Positions 25,615-34,501 of a stretch of 64,000 nucleotides of DNA are shown here, one piece after another. Position numbers and translations under genes: made by a program. The stretch is from Eutrophocola salsuginis (GTDB lineage: Bacteria; Pseudomonadota; Gammaproteobacteria; Pseudomonadales; Pseudohongiellaceae). Under the pieces are notes generated by a model. It was not told the origin of the DNA, made no database searches, and was given only the letters and a program-made list of their open reading frames with translations. The stretch lies in assembly GCA_038147195.1 (NCBI GenBank), contig JAYQTB010000004.1, forward strand, positions 2,356,001 through 2,420,000. Reading direction: 5' to 3'. Position 1 is the stretch's first letter. The number at the start of each line of letters is the position of its first letter.

Positions 25615-28359
25615 ATGGCTAAAGACAAACCACTAGTGCTGGTAGACGGATCCTCCTACTTATTTCGCGCATTTTTTGCACTGCCGCCACTGACCTCCAG
25701 CAAGGGACAGCCAACAGGCGCCATCAAAGGCGTCATAAGCATGATTATCAAGCTGACGAAGGATTTTCCCGACAGCAACATTGCCGTGATTTTTGATGCC
25801 AAGGGCAAAACCTTTCGCGATGATATGTACGCCGAGTACAAGGCCAACCGGCCACCCATGCCGGATGAGCTGCGCAGCCAGATAGAGCCCATTCACCAGA
25901 TCATCAAGGCGCTTGGCTTGCCACTGCTGATCATCGACGGCGTCGAGGCCGATGACGTTATTGGCACACTGGCGGAACAGGCCTGGCGCAAGAAAATGCC
26001 TACCCTGATTTCCACGGGCGACAAGGACATGGCCCAGCTGGTCAACCAGCACGTTACACTGCTCAATACCATGACCGATGAGACCCTGGATATTGAGGGT
26101 GTCACCGAAAAATACGGCTTGCCGCCGGAGAGAATAATCGATTACCTATCCTTGATGGGCGACAAGGTGGACAACATTCCGGGTGTTCCCGGCGTAGGAC
26201 CGAAAACCGCGGTTAAATGGCTACAGGAGTACGGATCACTAGAAGCGCTGGCCGAGAAGGCGTACGAGATCAAGGGCAAGATAGGCGAGAAACTACGCGA
26301 CAATCTCGAGCAGCTAAAACTGTCCAAGAAATTGGCCACGATCAAGCTGGATGTCGATCTCGAATTTGGTCCGGAAGATCTCGTTCATAGTGAGCCGAAC
26401 AAACCCGAGTTACTGGCACTGTACAAGAACTTGGAATTTCGTACCTGGATCAAGGAGCTGGAAGGTGAGGGAGTCGAGGCCGCCGATATCCCTGGGCTAG
26501 AACCGGCGCCAGTCGAACCGGAAGATGAGGAACCTTATACCGAACCCGACAAGATCGATTACCAGGTCATTACAAACAGGAAACAGCTGGAGGCATACCT
26601 GGCAGGTACTGTTAAGACTGGCCGCCTAGCCCTGAGCATCGAGACCGAAGGGGCGCATTACAAGAGTGCCAGTATCATCGGGCTGTCACTATGCAGGGAG
26701 CCAGGCAAAGCCATCTATGTGCCGCTGGGCCATATGGGACTGGAAAATACCGGTCAGCTGGCAAGAGACGACACGATGGCCCTGCTCAAGCCGGTGCTGG
26801 AAGACAAGCAGGTGTTTAAGGTCGGGCATGACCTGAAACTTGCTTCTCATATTCTGGCCAACTACGGCATCTCACTGAGGGGCAGGCGTTTCGACACCAT
26901 GTTGCAGTCCTATGTGCTCAACTCGGTAGCTCACAAACATACCCTTGACCGGCTAGCCTCCCATTACCTGGGACATAACAAGGCGACACTGGAAGAATTG
27001 CTGGGCAAGGGGCGCAGCAAGCTGACTTTTGCCGAACTCGACCTCGAAAAAGCCGGTCACTGGTCAGCGGAAAATGCCGACTTCATTTTTCGCTTGCACC
27101 AGGTGCTTGGGGGCAAACTGGCGGCAACTGGTGGGCTGGCGAACGTATACCGCTATTTCGAAATAGCCCTGTTGCCTGTACTGAGCCGCATGGAGGAAAG
27201 CGGCGTTAGCCTGGATATAAAGGCCCTGGAAAAGCAAAGCGGGCAAATTGCTTCTCGCTTGGTGGAACTGGAGAAAAAAGCCTTTGAGTTGGCAGGTGAG
27301 AAATTCAACCTGGGCTCGCCCAAACAGCTGCAGCAGATTTTTTACGAAAAACTCGAATATCCGGTGATTAGCAAAACTGCCAAGGGACAACCATCCACAG
27401 CTGAGCCGGTGTTGCAGGAACTGGCCCTGAAGTATCCGTTGCCGGAAGTGATTCTAGAGCATCGCGGACTGAGCAAGCTGAAATCCACATATACGGACAG
27501 GCTCCCACTGGACATCAACCCGGGCACGGGCCGAATTCATACCAATTACCAGCAGGCAGTGGCGGCCACGGGCAGGCTCTCTTCCACCGAACCCAACCTG
27601 CAGAACATTCCGATTCGCACTGAGGAAGGTCGCCGCATACGCCAGGCCTTCATCGCCGGCAAGGGCAGGACGCTGATGGCAGCGGACTACTCCCAGGTGG
27701 AACTGCGCATCATGGCGCATCTTTCCGGCGATGAAAGCCTTGGCGAGGCCTTCAGGAAAGGTCTCGACGTACACCAGGCCACGGCCAGTGAAATTTTTTC
27801 AGTATCCCTGGACAAGGTCGATCCCAACCAGCGTCGCAGCGCCAAGGCAATCAACTTCGGGTTGATCTACGGTATGTCACCGTTCGGGCTCGCCAAGCAG
27901 TTGGGCATCGGGCGCAATGAAGCGCAGGAATATGTTGAGCGTTATTTCCAGCGTTACCCGGGAGTACGCAAGTACATGGATGACACGCGCATGCTGGCCA
28001 ACGAACAGGGGTATGTGGAAACATTGTTCGGCCGCCGTCTGTACCTACCCGATATCAAGGCCAGCAATGGCATGTTGCGCAAGGCTGCTGAACGCACAGC
28101 GATCAATGCCCCCATGCAGGGAACGGCTGCGGACATCATCAAGCAGGCCATGGTGGATATCTACCACTGGCTGAATGTGGCCAATCTGGATGCCAGCATG
28201 ATAATGCAGGTACACGATGAGCTGGTCTTCGAAGTGGCCGAAGATGATCTGGCATTGCTGACTGAAGGGGTGAAATTTCGCATGGTTACCGCCGCATCCC
28301 TAAATGTGCCCCTGGTCGTGGACATCGGTTCCGGCAAGGACTGGAATACTGCTCATTGA
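25615..28359 (+). CDS. polA: DNA polymerase I with an apparently inactive proofreading domain
   Basis: Gap-filling and primer-removing polymerase of 914 residues. The 5'-3' exonuclease domain is intact (GDKVDNIPGVPGVGPKTA), as are polymerase motif A (DYSQVELRIMAH), motif B (RRSAKAINFGLIYGM) and motif C (VHDELVFEV). In the 3'-5' exonuclease domain, alignment without gaps to E. coli PolA shows D355 replaced by Ser341 (ALSIETE), D424 by Ala410 (DLKLASHIL), D501 by Asn487 and Y497 by Trp483 (HWSAENAD); only E357 is kept, as Glu343. The spacings 69 and 77 are identical to E. coli. Proofreading should therefore be lost, as in Taq-type enzymes, which is unusual in this class. Confidence 0.97.
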   Translation: MAKDKPLVLVDGSSYLFRAFFALPPLTSSKGQPTGAIKGVISMIIKLTKDFPDSNIAVIFDAKGKTFRDDMYAEYKANRPPMPDELRSQIEPIHQIIKALGLPLLIIDGVEADDVIGTLAEQAWRKKMPTLISTGDKDMAQLVNQHVTLLNTMTDETLDIEGVTEKYGLPPERIIDYLSLMGDKVDNIPGVPGVGPKTAVKWLQEYGSLEALAEKAYEIKGKIGEKLRDNLEQLKLSKKLATIKLDVDLEFGPEDLVHSEPNKPELLALYKNLEFRTWIKELEGEGVEAADIPGLEPAPVEPEDEEPYTEPDKIDYQVITNRKQLEAYLAGTVKTGRLALSIETEGAHYKSASIIGLSLCREPGKAIYVPLGHMGLENTGQLARDDTMALLKPVLEDKQVFKVGHDLKLASHILANYGISLRGRRFDTMLQSYVLNSVAHKHTLDRLASHYLGHNKATLEELLGKGRSKLTFAELDLEKAGHWSAENADFIFRLHQVLGGKLAATGGLANVYRYFEIALLPVLSRMEESGVSLDIKALEKQSGQIASRLVELEKKAFELAGEKFNLGSPKQLQQIFYEKLEYPVISKTAKGQPSTAEPVLQELALKYPLPEVILEHRGLSKLKSTYTDRLPLDINPGTGRIHTNYQQAVAATGRLSSTEPNLQNIPIRTEEGRRIRQAFIAGKGRTLMAADYSQVELRIMAHLSGDESLGEAFRKGLDVHQATASEIFSVSLDKVDPNQRRSAKAINFGLIYGMSPFGLAKQLGIGRNEAQEYVERYFQRYPGVRKYMDDTRMLANEQGYVETLFGRRLYLPDIKASNGMLRKAAERTAINAPMQGTAADIIKQAMVDIYHWLNVANLDASMIMQVHDELVFEVAEDDLALLTEGVKFRMVTAASLNVPLVVDIGSGKDWNTAH

Positions 28360-28427
28360 AAGGGCCGGGGCCCGAAAACTGTGTCATTGTGCAAACAGGA
28401 AATATTTTCTGGAACTGGAAAATTTTT

Positions 28428-28455
28428 TGAACTATTGCATAAAGGGTGGGTCAGA
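28428..28455 (+). promoter_or_regulatory. Probable sigma-E/AlgU-type promoter
   Basis: GAACTA at 28428-28433 and TCAGA at 28451-28455, separated by 17 bases, closely match the envelope-stress sigma factor consensus GAACTT-N16/17-TCTGA. It lies in the polA-engB gap directly upstream of a predicted sRNA. In P. aeruginosa the sRNA ErsA, at the same locus, is driven by AlgU (sigma-22), which makes this match more meaningful than chance. Confidence 0.55.
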
Positions 28456-28461
28456 AGATAT

Positions 28462-28584
28462 AGCAGGGTGGTTTTCTCCCCGATTTTTCCAGCCTGCTGC
28501 TTGAAGATATATCTCCTGGTTAAGATAAGGAGCGCGTTGGGCCCTAACTGTTTTCTCCTACAGTTAGGGCCCGCTTTGTTTTAG
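28462..28584 (+). ncRNA. Probable small regulatory RNA at the ErsA/Spot 42 locus
   Basis: The polA-engB gap carries Spot 42 in enterobacteria and vibrios and ErsA in pseudomonads. Here a sigma-E-like promoter is followed by about 120 bases with no reading frame. The 5' stem is AGCAGG paired with CCTGCT and exposes a C-rich, unpaired TTTTCTCCCC loop, a typical seed region. A second stem AGATATA/TATATCT may form. The transcript ends in a 12-bp perfect hairpin followed by a T-rich stretch. Such RNAs act with Hfq on outer-membrane and polysaccharide mRNAs. Homology to ErsA is inferred from position and architecture, not from alignment. Confidence 0.55.
28539..28582 (+). terminator. Intrinsic terminator downstream of the predicted sRNA
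   Basis: GGGCCCTAACTG (28539-28550) and CAGTTAGGGCCC (28561-28572) form a perfect 12-bp stem with a 10-base loop, followed by GCTTTGTTTT. The T tract is interrupted, so it may be somewhat weak, and being symmetric it could also stop engB transcription from the other side. Confidence 0.75.
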
Positions 28585-28630
28585 GGGTCCATGGCTGTAT
28601 TTCGGGTAATTAACCCAGGAACTCCGGGGC

Positions 28631-29257
28631 TTATAGAGGTTCAGGAGGACAAAGCAAGGCCTGCAGCCGGCCCTTCAACTCCCCCGCACCATCCCCTTTT
28701 AGGGACGAAAACAGTTGTATTGAGATCAGAGCGCTATAGTTGGCCAGATCCCGGCGGGTTTCCAACAGCACCTTCTTGCGGGCTCCGGATTTCAGCTTGT
28801 CACACTTGGTCAGCAGGATATGGACCGGCATCCCCGCCTGGTTGCACCAGGCGATCATCTGCCTGTCGAAGTCTTTAAGCGGGTGTCGGCAGTCCATTAG
28901 CAGGACCAGGCCGCGCAGAGATTTTCGCTCACGCAAGTAGACTTCCAGCTGCTTTTCCCACTTGGCCTTTACCTGGGGCGGCACCTTGGCAAATCCGAAA
29001 CCGGGCAGGTCCACGAGATACCTGCCCTCGGCGACCTGGAAAAAATTTAGTAACTGGGTGCGCCCCGGCGTCTTGCTGGTGCGGGCCAGTTTGGGCTGGC
29101 TGGTGAGCATGTTAATGGCGCTGGATTTACCGGCATTTGAGCGGCCTACAAAGGCAACCTCGTGGGCATGATCCGGCGGACACTGGCTGACCGTCTCTGC
29201 GCTTTGCAGGAAGTGTGTGCCCGAAAAATCGAGTTTTTCTGCCGGTTTTTCAGTCAT
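28631..29257 (-). CDS. engB: Ribosome biogenesis GTPase YsxC/EngB
   Basis: A TRAFAC-class GTPase needed for large-subunit assembly. G1 is GRSNAGKSS near residue 38, G2 lies in TPGRTQ, G3 is DLPGFGFAKV, and G4 is TKCDKL. Length is 208 residues. It is convergent with polA across the sRNA-containing gap and divergent from the cytochrome c4 gene, as in Pseudomonas. Confidence 0.95.
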   Translation of the reverse strand: MTEKPAEKLDFSGTHFLQSAETVSQCPPDHAHEVAFVGRSNAGKSSAINMLTSQPKLARTSKTPGRTQLLNFFQVAEGRYLVDLPGFGFAKVPPQVKAKWEKQLEVYLRERKSLRGLVLLMDCRHPLKDFDRQMIAWCNQAGMPVHILLTKCDKLKSGARKKVLLETRRDLANYSALISIQLFSSLKGDGAGELKGRLQALLCPPEPL

Positions 29258-29275
29258 ATTGAGCGGGCATTCTGC

Positions 29276-29305
29276 TTGGGAATGGCCGGAGGCTTAAGGT
29301 ATAAT
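29276..29305 (+). promoter_or_regulatory. Sigma-70-like promoter upstream of cytochrome c4
   Basis: TTGGGA at 29276-29281 and a perfect TATAAT at 29300-29305 are separated by 18 bases. It lies between the divergent engB and cytochrome c4 genes, pointing at the latter, 110 bases before its ATG. Confidence 0.5.
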
Positions 29306-29415
29306 CGCGCCGTTTCAAAGGCTGTGGATTGTATCAGCACAGCTAGTTAATTAGCAGTGGGCTGTCCACGGGCACCAACACCGAATTCATAATCCAATAA
29401 GTTAAGACTCAGCGC

Positions 29416-30055
29416 ATGAATAAAATTGCAGTGAAAGGAATAGAAAAACTCATTTCAACAGTAACTATTGCCCTTTTTGCCCTCGTAACTGTCCCCGAGG
29501 TTCTGGCCCAGGGTGATGCCGTTGCAGGCGCGGAAAAGATTACTGTCTGCCTGGCCTGCCATGGCCAGAACGGTAACATGAGCACCATTGCGAATGTGCC
29601 CAAGATCGGGGGGCAAAATGCGGGTTATCTCCTTAAACAGATGTATGACATCAAAGAGTGGTGTCAGGGCTGCTCCGCTCATGACCGGTATGCTTAATAA
29701 TCTAAATGACCAGGACATGGCCGACGTAGCTGCTTACTATGCATCCCAGGCTACTCCGCAGGGCGCCGCCGAACCGGAAAAAGTCGACCTAGGTGAATCC
29801 ATTTACCGAGCCGGTAATGCTGACATTGGTGTTGCTGCATGCTCGGCTTGCCATTCTCCCAACGGCCAGGGCCTGGCCTCAGCGGGTTACCCAGCTCTCA
29901 GTGGTCAGGATCCCGCCTATACCGAACTACAGTTACGTGCATTTCGCGACGGTGTTCGCCAGAACGACGATGCAGAAGTAATGCGCAGCATAGCTGCACG
30001 GCTGAAAGATGCGGAAATTACCGCGCTGGCTTCGTACGTCGCCGGTCTGCGGTAA
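29416..30055 (+). pseudogene. Dihaem cytochrome c4, single-base frameshift
   Basis: A periplasmic dihaem electron carrier to terminal oxidases. The first frame has a signal peptide ending at VLAQG and the first haem site CLACHGQNGN, then fails after MYDIK. The second frame resumes at SGVRAAPLMTGML and contains the second haem site CSACHSPNGQG and a complete C-terminus ending VAGLR. An extra A in the AAA run at 29653-29655 explains the break; removing it gives a 212-residue protein of normal length. No other damage is seen, so this may be recent or an assembly error. Confidence 0.85.
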
Positions 30056-30253
30056 TTCAGCATGGGTTCAGCAGCGCCCGGAAATACTGCAAAAAATATG
30101 AATTTGATCATGCCGGGTTGCCATTAAATGTCTATTTCCGGGTCTGCTATGGCATACTCGCGCTGATCTTCCACCGAGTAACACACTGGTTTTATACCGG
30201 ATTACACGATATACAGCGCACATTTAAGAAGGAATAACCGAGGGAGAGAGAAT

Positions 30254-30895
30254 ATGAAACGGTTCTCGAGATTCACACTGCTGGCCGCCCTCCTACTGGG
30301 CCTGATTGCCACAGTTAATGCACAGCCTTCGCTCTATGTTGAAGGCACGCATTACGAGATCATTGCTACGCCGGTCAGGACCGCCGACCCCAACAAGATC
30401 GAGGTCACTGAAATTTTCTGGTACGGCTGCCCACATTGCTATGCGTTCGAGCCACTGATTTCCAGCTGGGAAGAAAAACTGCCGTCTGATGTGGCTTTTG
30501 TACGCAGTCCCGGCATGTGGAACCAGACCATGGAGGTACATGCTCAGATCTTTTACGCTGCTGACGCCCTTGGCGTAACCAACAAGATCCATGATGTGGC
30601 GTTCAACGAGATTCACCGGAACCGCAACTACCTGCAGACCGAAGAGGCAGTGAAAGACATGTTCGTCAAGGAGGGTGTGGCACCCGATGCTTTCGACAAG
30701 GCATGGAACTCATTTTCTGTTACTTCTGCCGTGAAGCGCGCCGGTACCCGCATGCGTGACTACGGTGTACGTGGCGTACCCAGCATGGTAGTTAACGGCA
30801 AGTACCTGGTTTCCGTGGGGGGGGCCGTCGCTACTCAAACCGACCTGCTGAAGATTGTCGACTTCCTGGTCCAGAAGGAAAAAAGCGGCAGCTGA
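30254..30895 (+). CDS. dsbA: Thiol:disulfide interchange protein DsbA
   Basis: A periplasmic oxidase that forms disulfides in exported proteins. It has a signal peptide ending near VNAQ, the thioredoxin-fold active site CPHC at Cys59 and Cys62 (FWYGCPHCYAFE), and the cis-proline loop RGVPSMVV. Length is 213 residues. It follows cytochrome c4 as in Pseudomonas. Substrates probably include secreted proteins handled by the type II secretion genes that follow. Confidence 0.94.
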   Translation: MKRFSRFTLLAALLLGLIATVNAQPSLYVEGTHYEIIATPVRTADPNKIEVTEIFWYGCPHCYAFEPLISSWEEKLPSDVAFVRSPGMWNQTMEVHAQIFYAADALGVTNKIHDVAFNEIHRNRNYLQTEEAVKDMFVKEGVAPDAFDKAWNSFSVTSAVKRAGTRMRDYGVRGVPSMVVNGKYLVSVGGAVATQTDLLKIVDFLVQKEKSGS

Positions 30896-30919
30896 TCCTG
30901 CACAAAACCGACACCAGAG

Positions 30920-30950
30920 CGCCCATGTTGATTCAACATGGGCGTTTTTT
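30920..30950 (+). terminator. Intrinsic terminator after dsbA
   Basis: CGCCCATGTTG (30920-30930) pairs perfectly with CAACATGGGCG (30934-30944) across a 3-base ATT loop and is followed by six T residues. This separates dsbA from the type II secretion operon. The 235 bases from 30951 to 31185 hold no gene; they are AT-rich and presumably contain the gspL promoter. Confidence 0.9.
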
Positions 30951-31185
30951 ATGGGCCGGACTTTGCCGAAACGGATGTTTTGTAAAAAGTTCCCAGAAAT
31001 TATTTAGATTTTTTATATATTTACAGCAAAAATTTCATATTTCTATAAACTTTTTGCCGGGGGGCGTTGTCTTAGAACAGGCCCGGCGCTTGGAATTGCG
31101 CCAAATGCCGGTAACCCGCTAGGGCACAAATCCAAAAATAACTTACAATTCAATATATTAGAGCAAAATAAACCAGACAGCAGCT

Positions 31186-32490
31186 ATGGCATCGGGCATT
31201 CCTTTTCTCGACAAAATTCCCGCCAGGGACATCAGCCTGAAAATACAGTCGCTGCTGCCAACCCGGCGTCATTCAGACATCTTCAAACGGATCGATATCA
31301 GCCTGTTGCTGTTTGATAACACCCTCGTCAATACCGCCAACGGTGAAAGCGAAGAAATCTCGATGGCCGAGGATGACACTTTCCCGCAAGCCATAGCCAG
31401 GGCTGCAAGCCGCCTGGCCAGGGGTGACAAGCGGGACATTCTGTTGCTGTTGCCCACCGTCGATTTTGGGGCCACTGCCTACCACATGAACCTGACCGGG
31501 GAAAAATTGATACGGTCAGCCCTGGAACTGCAGGCGCAGTCTCTGATCCCCGCATACGAGGAAAAACTCCTGCTCGCCGTGAATGCCGGCCACCAGGAAG
31601 GCGTCGCGCTGTGGTTCAACGAACAGGAAACAAACCTGTTATTCCGCGCTTTTGCCCACGAAGACCTGTTCCTTGGCGCCATCATGCCTCGCAGCCTGGC
31701 ACTGCTGAACGCGCCGGATGATGACGACCAGAAAACCTTCCTCATCAATGATGAGGAAGGCAGCAATATTTCCTTCCTCCAGGTCAGGAGCAATGCCGTT
31801 CGACGCCTGCTGACTGTTAACAAGCAAGATCTTGAGCAGGATGTATTTGCCCGGCAATGGGAAATCGAGACCAGCCAGCTCAAGGGCGACGCCGTGCGCA
31901 GCATGACCTCGATGGATGACTGGAAAGCATTGAAACGCAAGGTGCAGCCACTACCCGAATACAGCTTTCTGCCAGCCGGCGCCGTCGCCGAGCAAAAACG
32001 CATCAGCTTTGCCCGCAACAGCAAATTCGCAATGGCCGCCACGGCAGTTGTGGTGCTGCTCCTGTTCGCACCATTTATCTCCAGATGGCTGGAGTTGCGC
32101 AGCGTACTCGATGACCTGGAAACCGCTCAACTCATGAGCGCGGAGCCCAGGGCGTTGCAGGCGTCTATTTTCGACATGGAAGAGGAGTGGGGCGCGTTAT
32201 ACGAATATCCCGACCAGCAGGTTGCGCAGGTGCTTGTCTCACTAAACAGCGTGATACAGAGTTCGCTGACCTCCATTTCGATCAACAAGGGCGTTGTCGA
32301 TATCACCGGTTCCACCAACGACCCGGCCTACCTAGTAGAGTTGCTCTCGGAGCGGGAAGAGTTCAATAACGTCAGCCAGAGCACCAGCACCCGCGGCGCT
32401 GGTTCGCAGTTCGGCATACGTCTGAACCTGTCCAACGTAGATTTCGAAGATTATGAAGAAAAGTACCCCGCTAGAACTCAGGGAAGATAA
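31186..32490 (+). CDS. gspL: Type II secretion system protein GspL-like
   Basis: GspL is the inner-membrane platform protein that anchors the ATPase GspE. This 434-residue protein has the GspL layout: a cytoplasmic actin-like region (residues 1 to about 280), one membrane helix (FAMAATAVVVLLLFAPFISRW, about 283-303) and a periplasmic ferredoxin-like domain. Overall similarity is hard to judge by eye; identification relies on this topology and on being directly upstream of gspM, gspE and gspF. It opens the operon. Confidence 0.75.
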   Translation: MASGIPFLDKIPARDISLKIQSLLPTRRHSDIFKRIDISLLLFDNTLVNTANGESEEISMAEDDTFPQAIARAASRLARGDKRDILLLLPTVDFGATAYHMNLTGEKLIRSALELQAQSLIPAYEEKLLLAVNAGHQEGVALWFNEQETNLLFRAFAHEDLFLGAIMPRSLALLNAPDDDDQKTFLINDEEGSNISFLQVRSNAVRRLLTVNKQDLEQDVFARQWEIETSQLKGDAVRSMTSMDDWKALKRKVQPLPEYSFLPAGAVAEQKRISFARNSKFAMAATAVVVLLLFAPFISRWLELRSVLDDLETAQLMSAEPRALQASIFDMEEEWGALYEYPDQQVAQVLVSLNSVIQSSLTSISINKGVVDITGSTNDPAYLVELLSEREEFNNVSQSTSTRGAGSQFGIRLNLSNVDFEDYEEKYPARTQGR

Positions 32491-32499
32491 CGCCGAGCA

Positions 32500-33030
32500 A
32501 TGAAAGCCAAAGAGAAAAAACTGATTGCCCTCGCTGCCGTAATGTTCCTCTTGGTTCTGGTTGTAAGGGGCATTCCGATGCTGCGCCAGTCCTATCAGGA
32601 CATGCAGGATGAAATCGAGTTCACCCAAGATCAGATCCAGCGCCTGCGCCTGCTTTTTGAGGAGGGGCCCTTCCTCATTGACGAGGAAGCACTGAAGCGT
32701 GAAGAGATGGCCGCACTGGAAAGCTGGGTATTCACTGGCCAGGACCAGAACCTGATCGGCAGTGCCGTGCAGCGCTCGCTGCGCCAGGTCGTGGAGGAAG
32801 CCGGTGTTTTGCCGCGCTCCTACAGCACACCACGTTATACCGAGCTGGATGGCTGGCTAATAGTTTCCCAGGAAATGGATTTTGCCATAGACCAGGAAAA
32901 GATTCTGCCTTTCCTGGACAAGCTGCAGCAGTCACGGCCAAGGCTTCATGTCACCGAATTCAGTATCAACCGGAACCGCCGACAGTTCCTCGGCGCGATC
33001 ACTGTAACCGGATTCAGCAAGATACCCTGA
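32500..33030 (+). CDS. gspM: Type II secretion system protein GspM-like
   Basis: A 176-residue bitopic protein: a short basic cytoplasmic start, one membrane helix (LIALAAVMFLLVLVV), a coiled-coil-like stretch (QDMQDEIEFTQDQIQRLRLLFEE) and a periplasmic ferredoxin-like domain. This is the GspM layout. It sits 9 bases after gspL and 4 before gspE. Primary-sequence conservation in GspM is low, so the assignment is mostly contextual. Confidence 0.72.
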   Translation: MKAKEKKLIALAAVMFLLVLVVRGIPMLRQSYQDMQDEIEFTQDQIQRLRLLFEEGPFLIDEEALKREEMAALESWVFTGQDQNLIGSAVQRSLRQVVEEAGVLPRSYSTPRYTELDGWLIVSQEMDFAIDQEKILPFLDKLQQSRPRLHVTEFSINRNRRQFLGAITVTGFSKIP

Positions 33031-33034
33031 CGTT

Positions 33035-34501
33035 ATGGCAACAGAACACGCACACCTGACACTGCCCATCTTCAGCCAGCTGCTGGAGCCCGAAGGCATG
33101 GCGCCAGCGCAGAATTTCAATCACAGCTTGGAGCTGGTTTGCAACCGGCTGCCTAGCATCGAAAGCCGTGCCAAGGTCAGGTATGTCATCGGCGACAAGG
33201 TACGTTTCCGCATCGGCAATACCGATGAAGTGGCCAGGCTGACCAAGCACTGGCGCGCAGAACTCTCACCCGAAATCGCCGACGCGGATGACACCTTCGT
33301 TTCCGGATTTGGGGATGACGATGAATTTGCGGACATGGATTCCGAAGCGCCGATCATCAGGCTGGTCAACCACCTGTTCGCCAGGGCAATGGACCTCAAT
33401 GCCAGCGACATTCATTTCGAGCCGACCGAGCACCACCTGGAAGTCCGCTGCCGCGTTGACGGCATCATGACCCGCATTGAAAAACTGCCAATCAAAATCC
33501 AGTCGGCGGTCGCCTCACGCCTGAAGCTGATGGCCAAACTCGATATCGGCGAGAAACGCCTGCCCCAGGACGGTCGCATCGATTACCGCATCGGAGATCG
33601 TGAGCTGGACATGCGTGTGTCGACCCTGCCCGGCGTCTTGGGGGAGTCGGTTGTACTGCGTATTCTCGACCGCAGCGATCTGAGCATCGAGCTCACCGAT
33701 CTCGGCATGCCCCAGAAAGTGCTGCGGGATTACGTTCGGCTAATCACCCAGCCCCATGGCCTTATTCTGATAACTGGCCCGACGGGTTCCGGTAAAACAA
33801 CGACCTTGTATGCCACCCTGGAAAAGATCAACGACGAAAAGCACAAGATCGTGACCGTGGAAGACCCCGTGGAATACCAGCTGGACGGCATCACCCAGAT
33901 CCAGGTGAACTCCAGGATTGGGCTCAGCTTCGCATCCGGACTCAGGTCGATTGTCCGCCAGGACCCGGATATCCTCATGATCGGTGAGATTCGCGACCAT
34001 GAAACTGCGGAGATCGCGATTGAATCGGCACTGACCGGCCACTTGGTGTTTTCAACACTGCACACCAACGATGCAGCAGGTGCGGTGACCCGCCTTCAGG
34101 ATATGGGTGTGCAGAGTTACCTGATCAGTTCGAGCCTTCTCGGAATTCAAGCACAGCGTCTGGTCAGGCGAGTCTGCATCGACTGCAAAGAACAGCTTGA
34201 CCTCACCTTGGATGAAGCTAATGTGCTCGGCGTAGAACGCCAGGATTATCCCCGGATAAACCGCGGTGCAGGTTGTGAACGCTGTGGTGGTACCGGTTAC
34301 CGGGGTCGTGTCGGTCTTTACGAATTGCTGATGATGTCAGACCAAATCAGGCATCTGATCACCAGCGGTGCCGACGCCAACGTTATTCGCCGGGAGGGTA
34401 TCAAGGAAGGCATGAAAACCCTGCGCGAAGACGCCCTGGAAAAGCTGCAGGCCGGGCTGACCACGCCCGAAGAAGTGGTGAGGGTAACGCGCGCCGTATG
34501 A
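33035..34501 (+). CDS. gspE: Type II secretion system ATPase GspE
   Basis: The cytoplasmic hexameric ATPase that powers pseudopilus assembly, 488 residues. Visible: Walker A GPTGSGKTTTLY near residue 248, the Asp box (VTVEDPVEYQLDGITQIQVN), Walker B MIGEIRDHETAEIAIE, His box (GHLVFSTLHTNDAAGAVTRL) and the zinc-binding tetracysteine motif CIDC...CERCGGTGYRGR. The spacing between cysteine pairs is as in other GspE proteins. The stop overlaps the gspF start as ATGA. Confidence 0.95.
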   Translation: MATEHAHLTLPIFSQLLEPEGMAPAQNFNHSLELVCNRLPSIESRAKVRYVIGDKVRFRIGNTDEVARLTKHWRAELSPEIADADDTFVSGFGDDDEFADMDSEAPIIRLVNHLFARAMDLNASDIHFEPTEHHLEVRCRVDGIMTRIEKLPIKIQSAVASRLKLMAKLDIGEKRLPQDGRIDYRIGDRELDMRVSTLPGVLGESVVLRILDRSDLSIELTDLGMPQKVLRDYVRLITQPHGLILITGPTGSGKTTTLYATLEKINDEKHKIVTVEDPVEYQLDGITQIQVNSRIGLSFASGLRSIVRQDPDILMIGEIRDHETAEIAIESALTGHLVFSTLHTNDAAGAVTRLQDMGVQSYLISSSLLGIQAQRLVRRVCIDCKEQLDLTLDEANVLGVERQDYPRINRGAGCERCGGTGYRGRVGLYELLMMSDQIRHLITSGADANVIRREGIKEGMKTLREDALEKLQAGLTTPEEVVRVTRAV

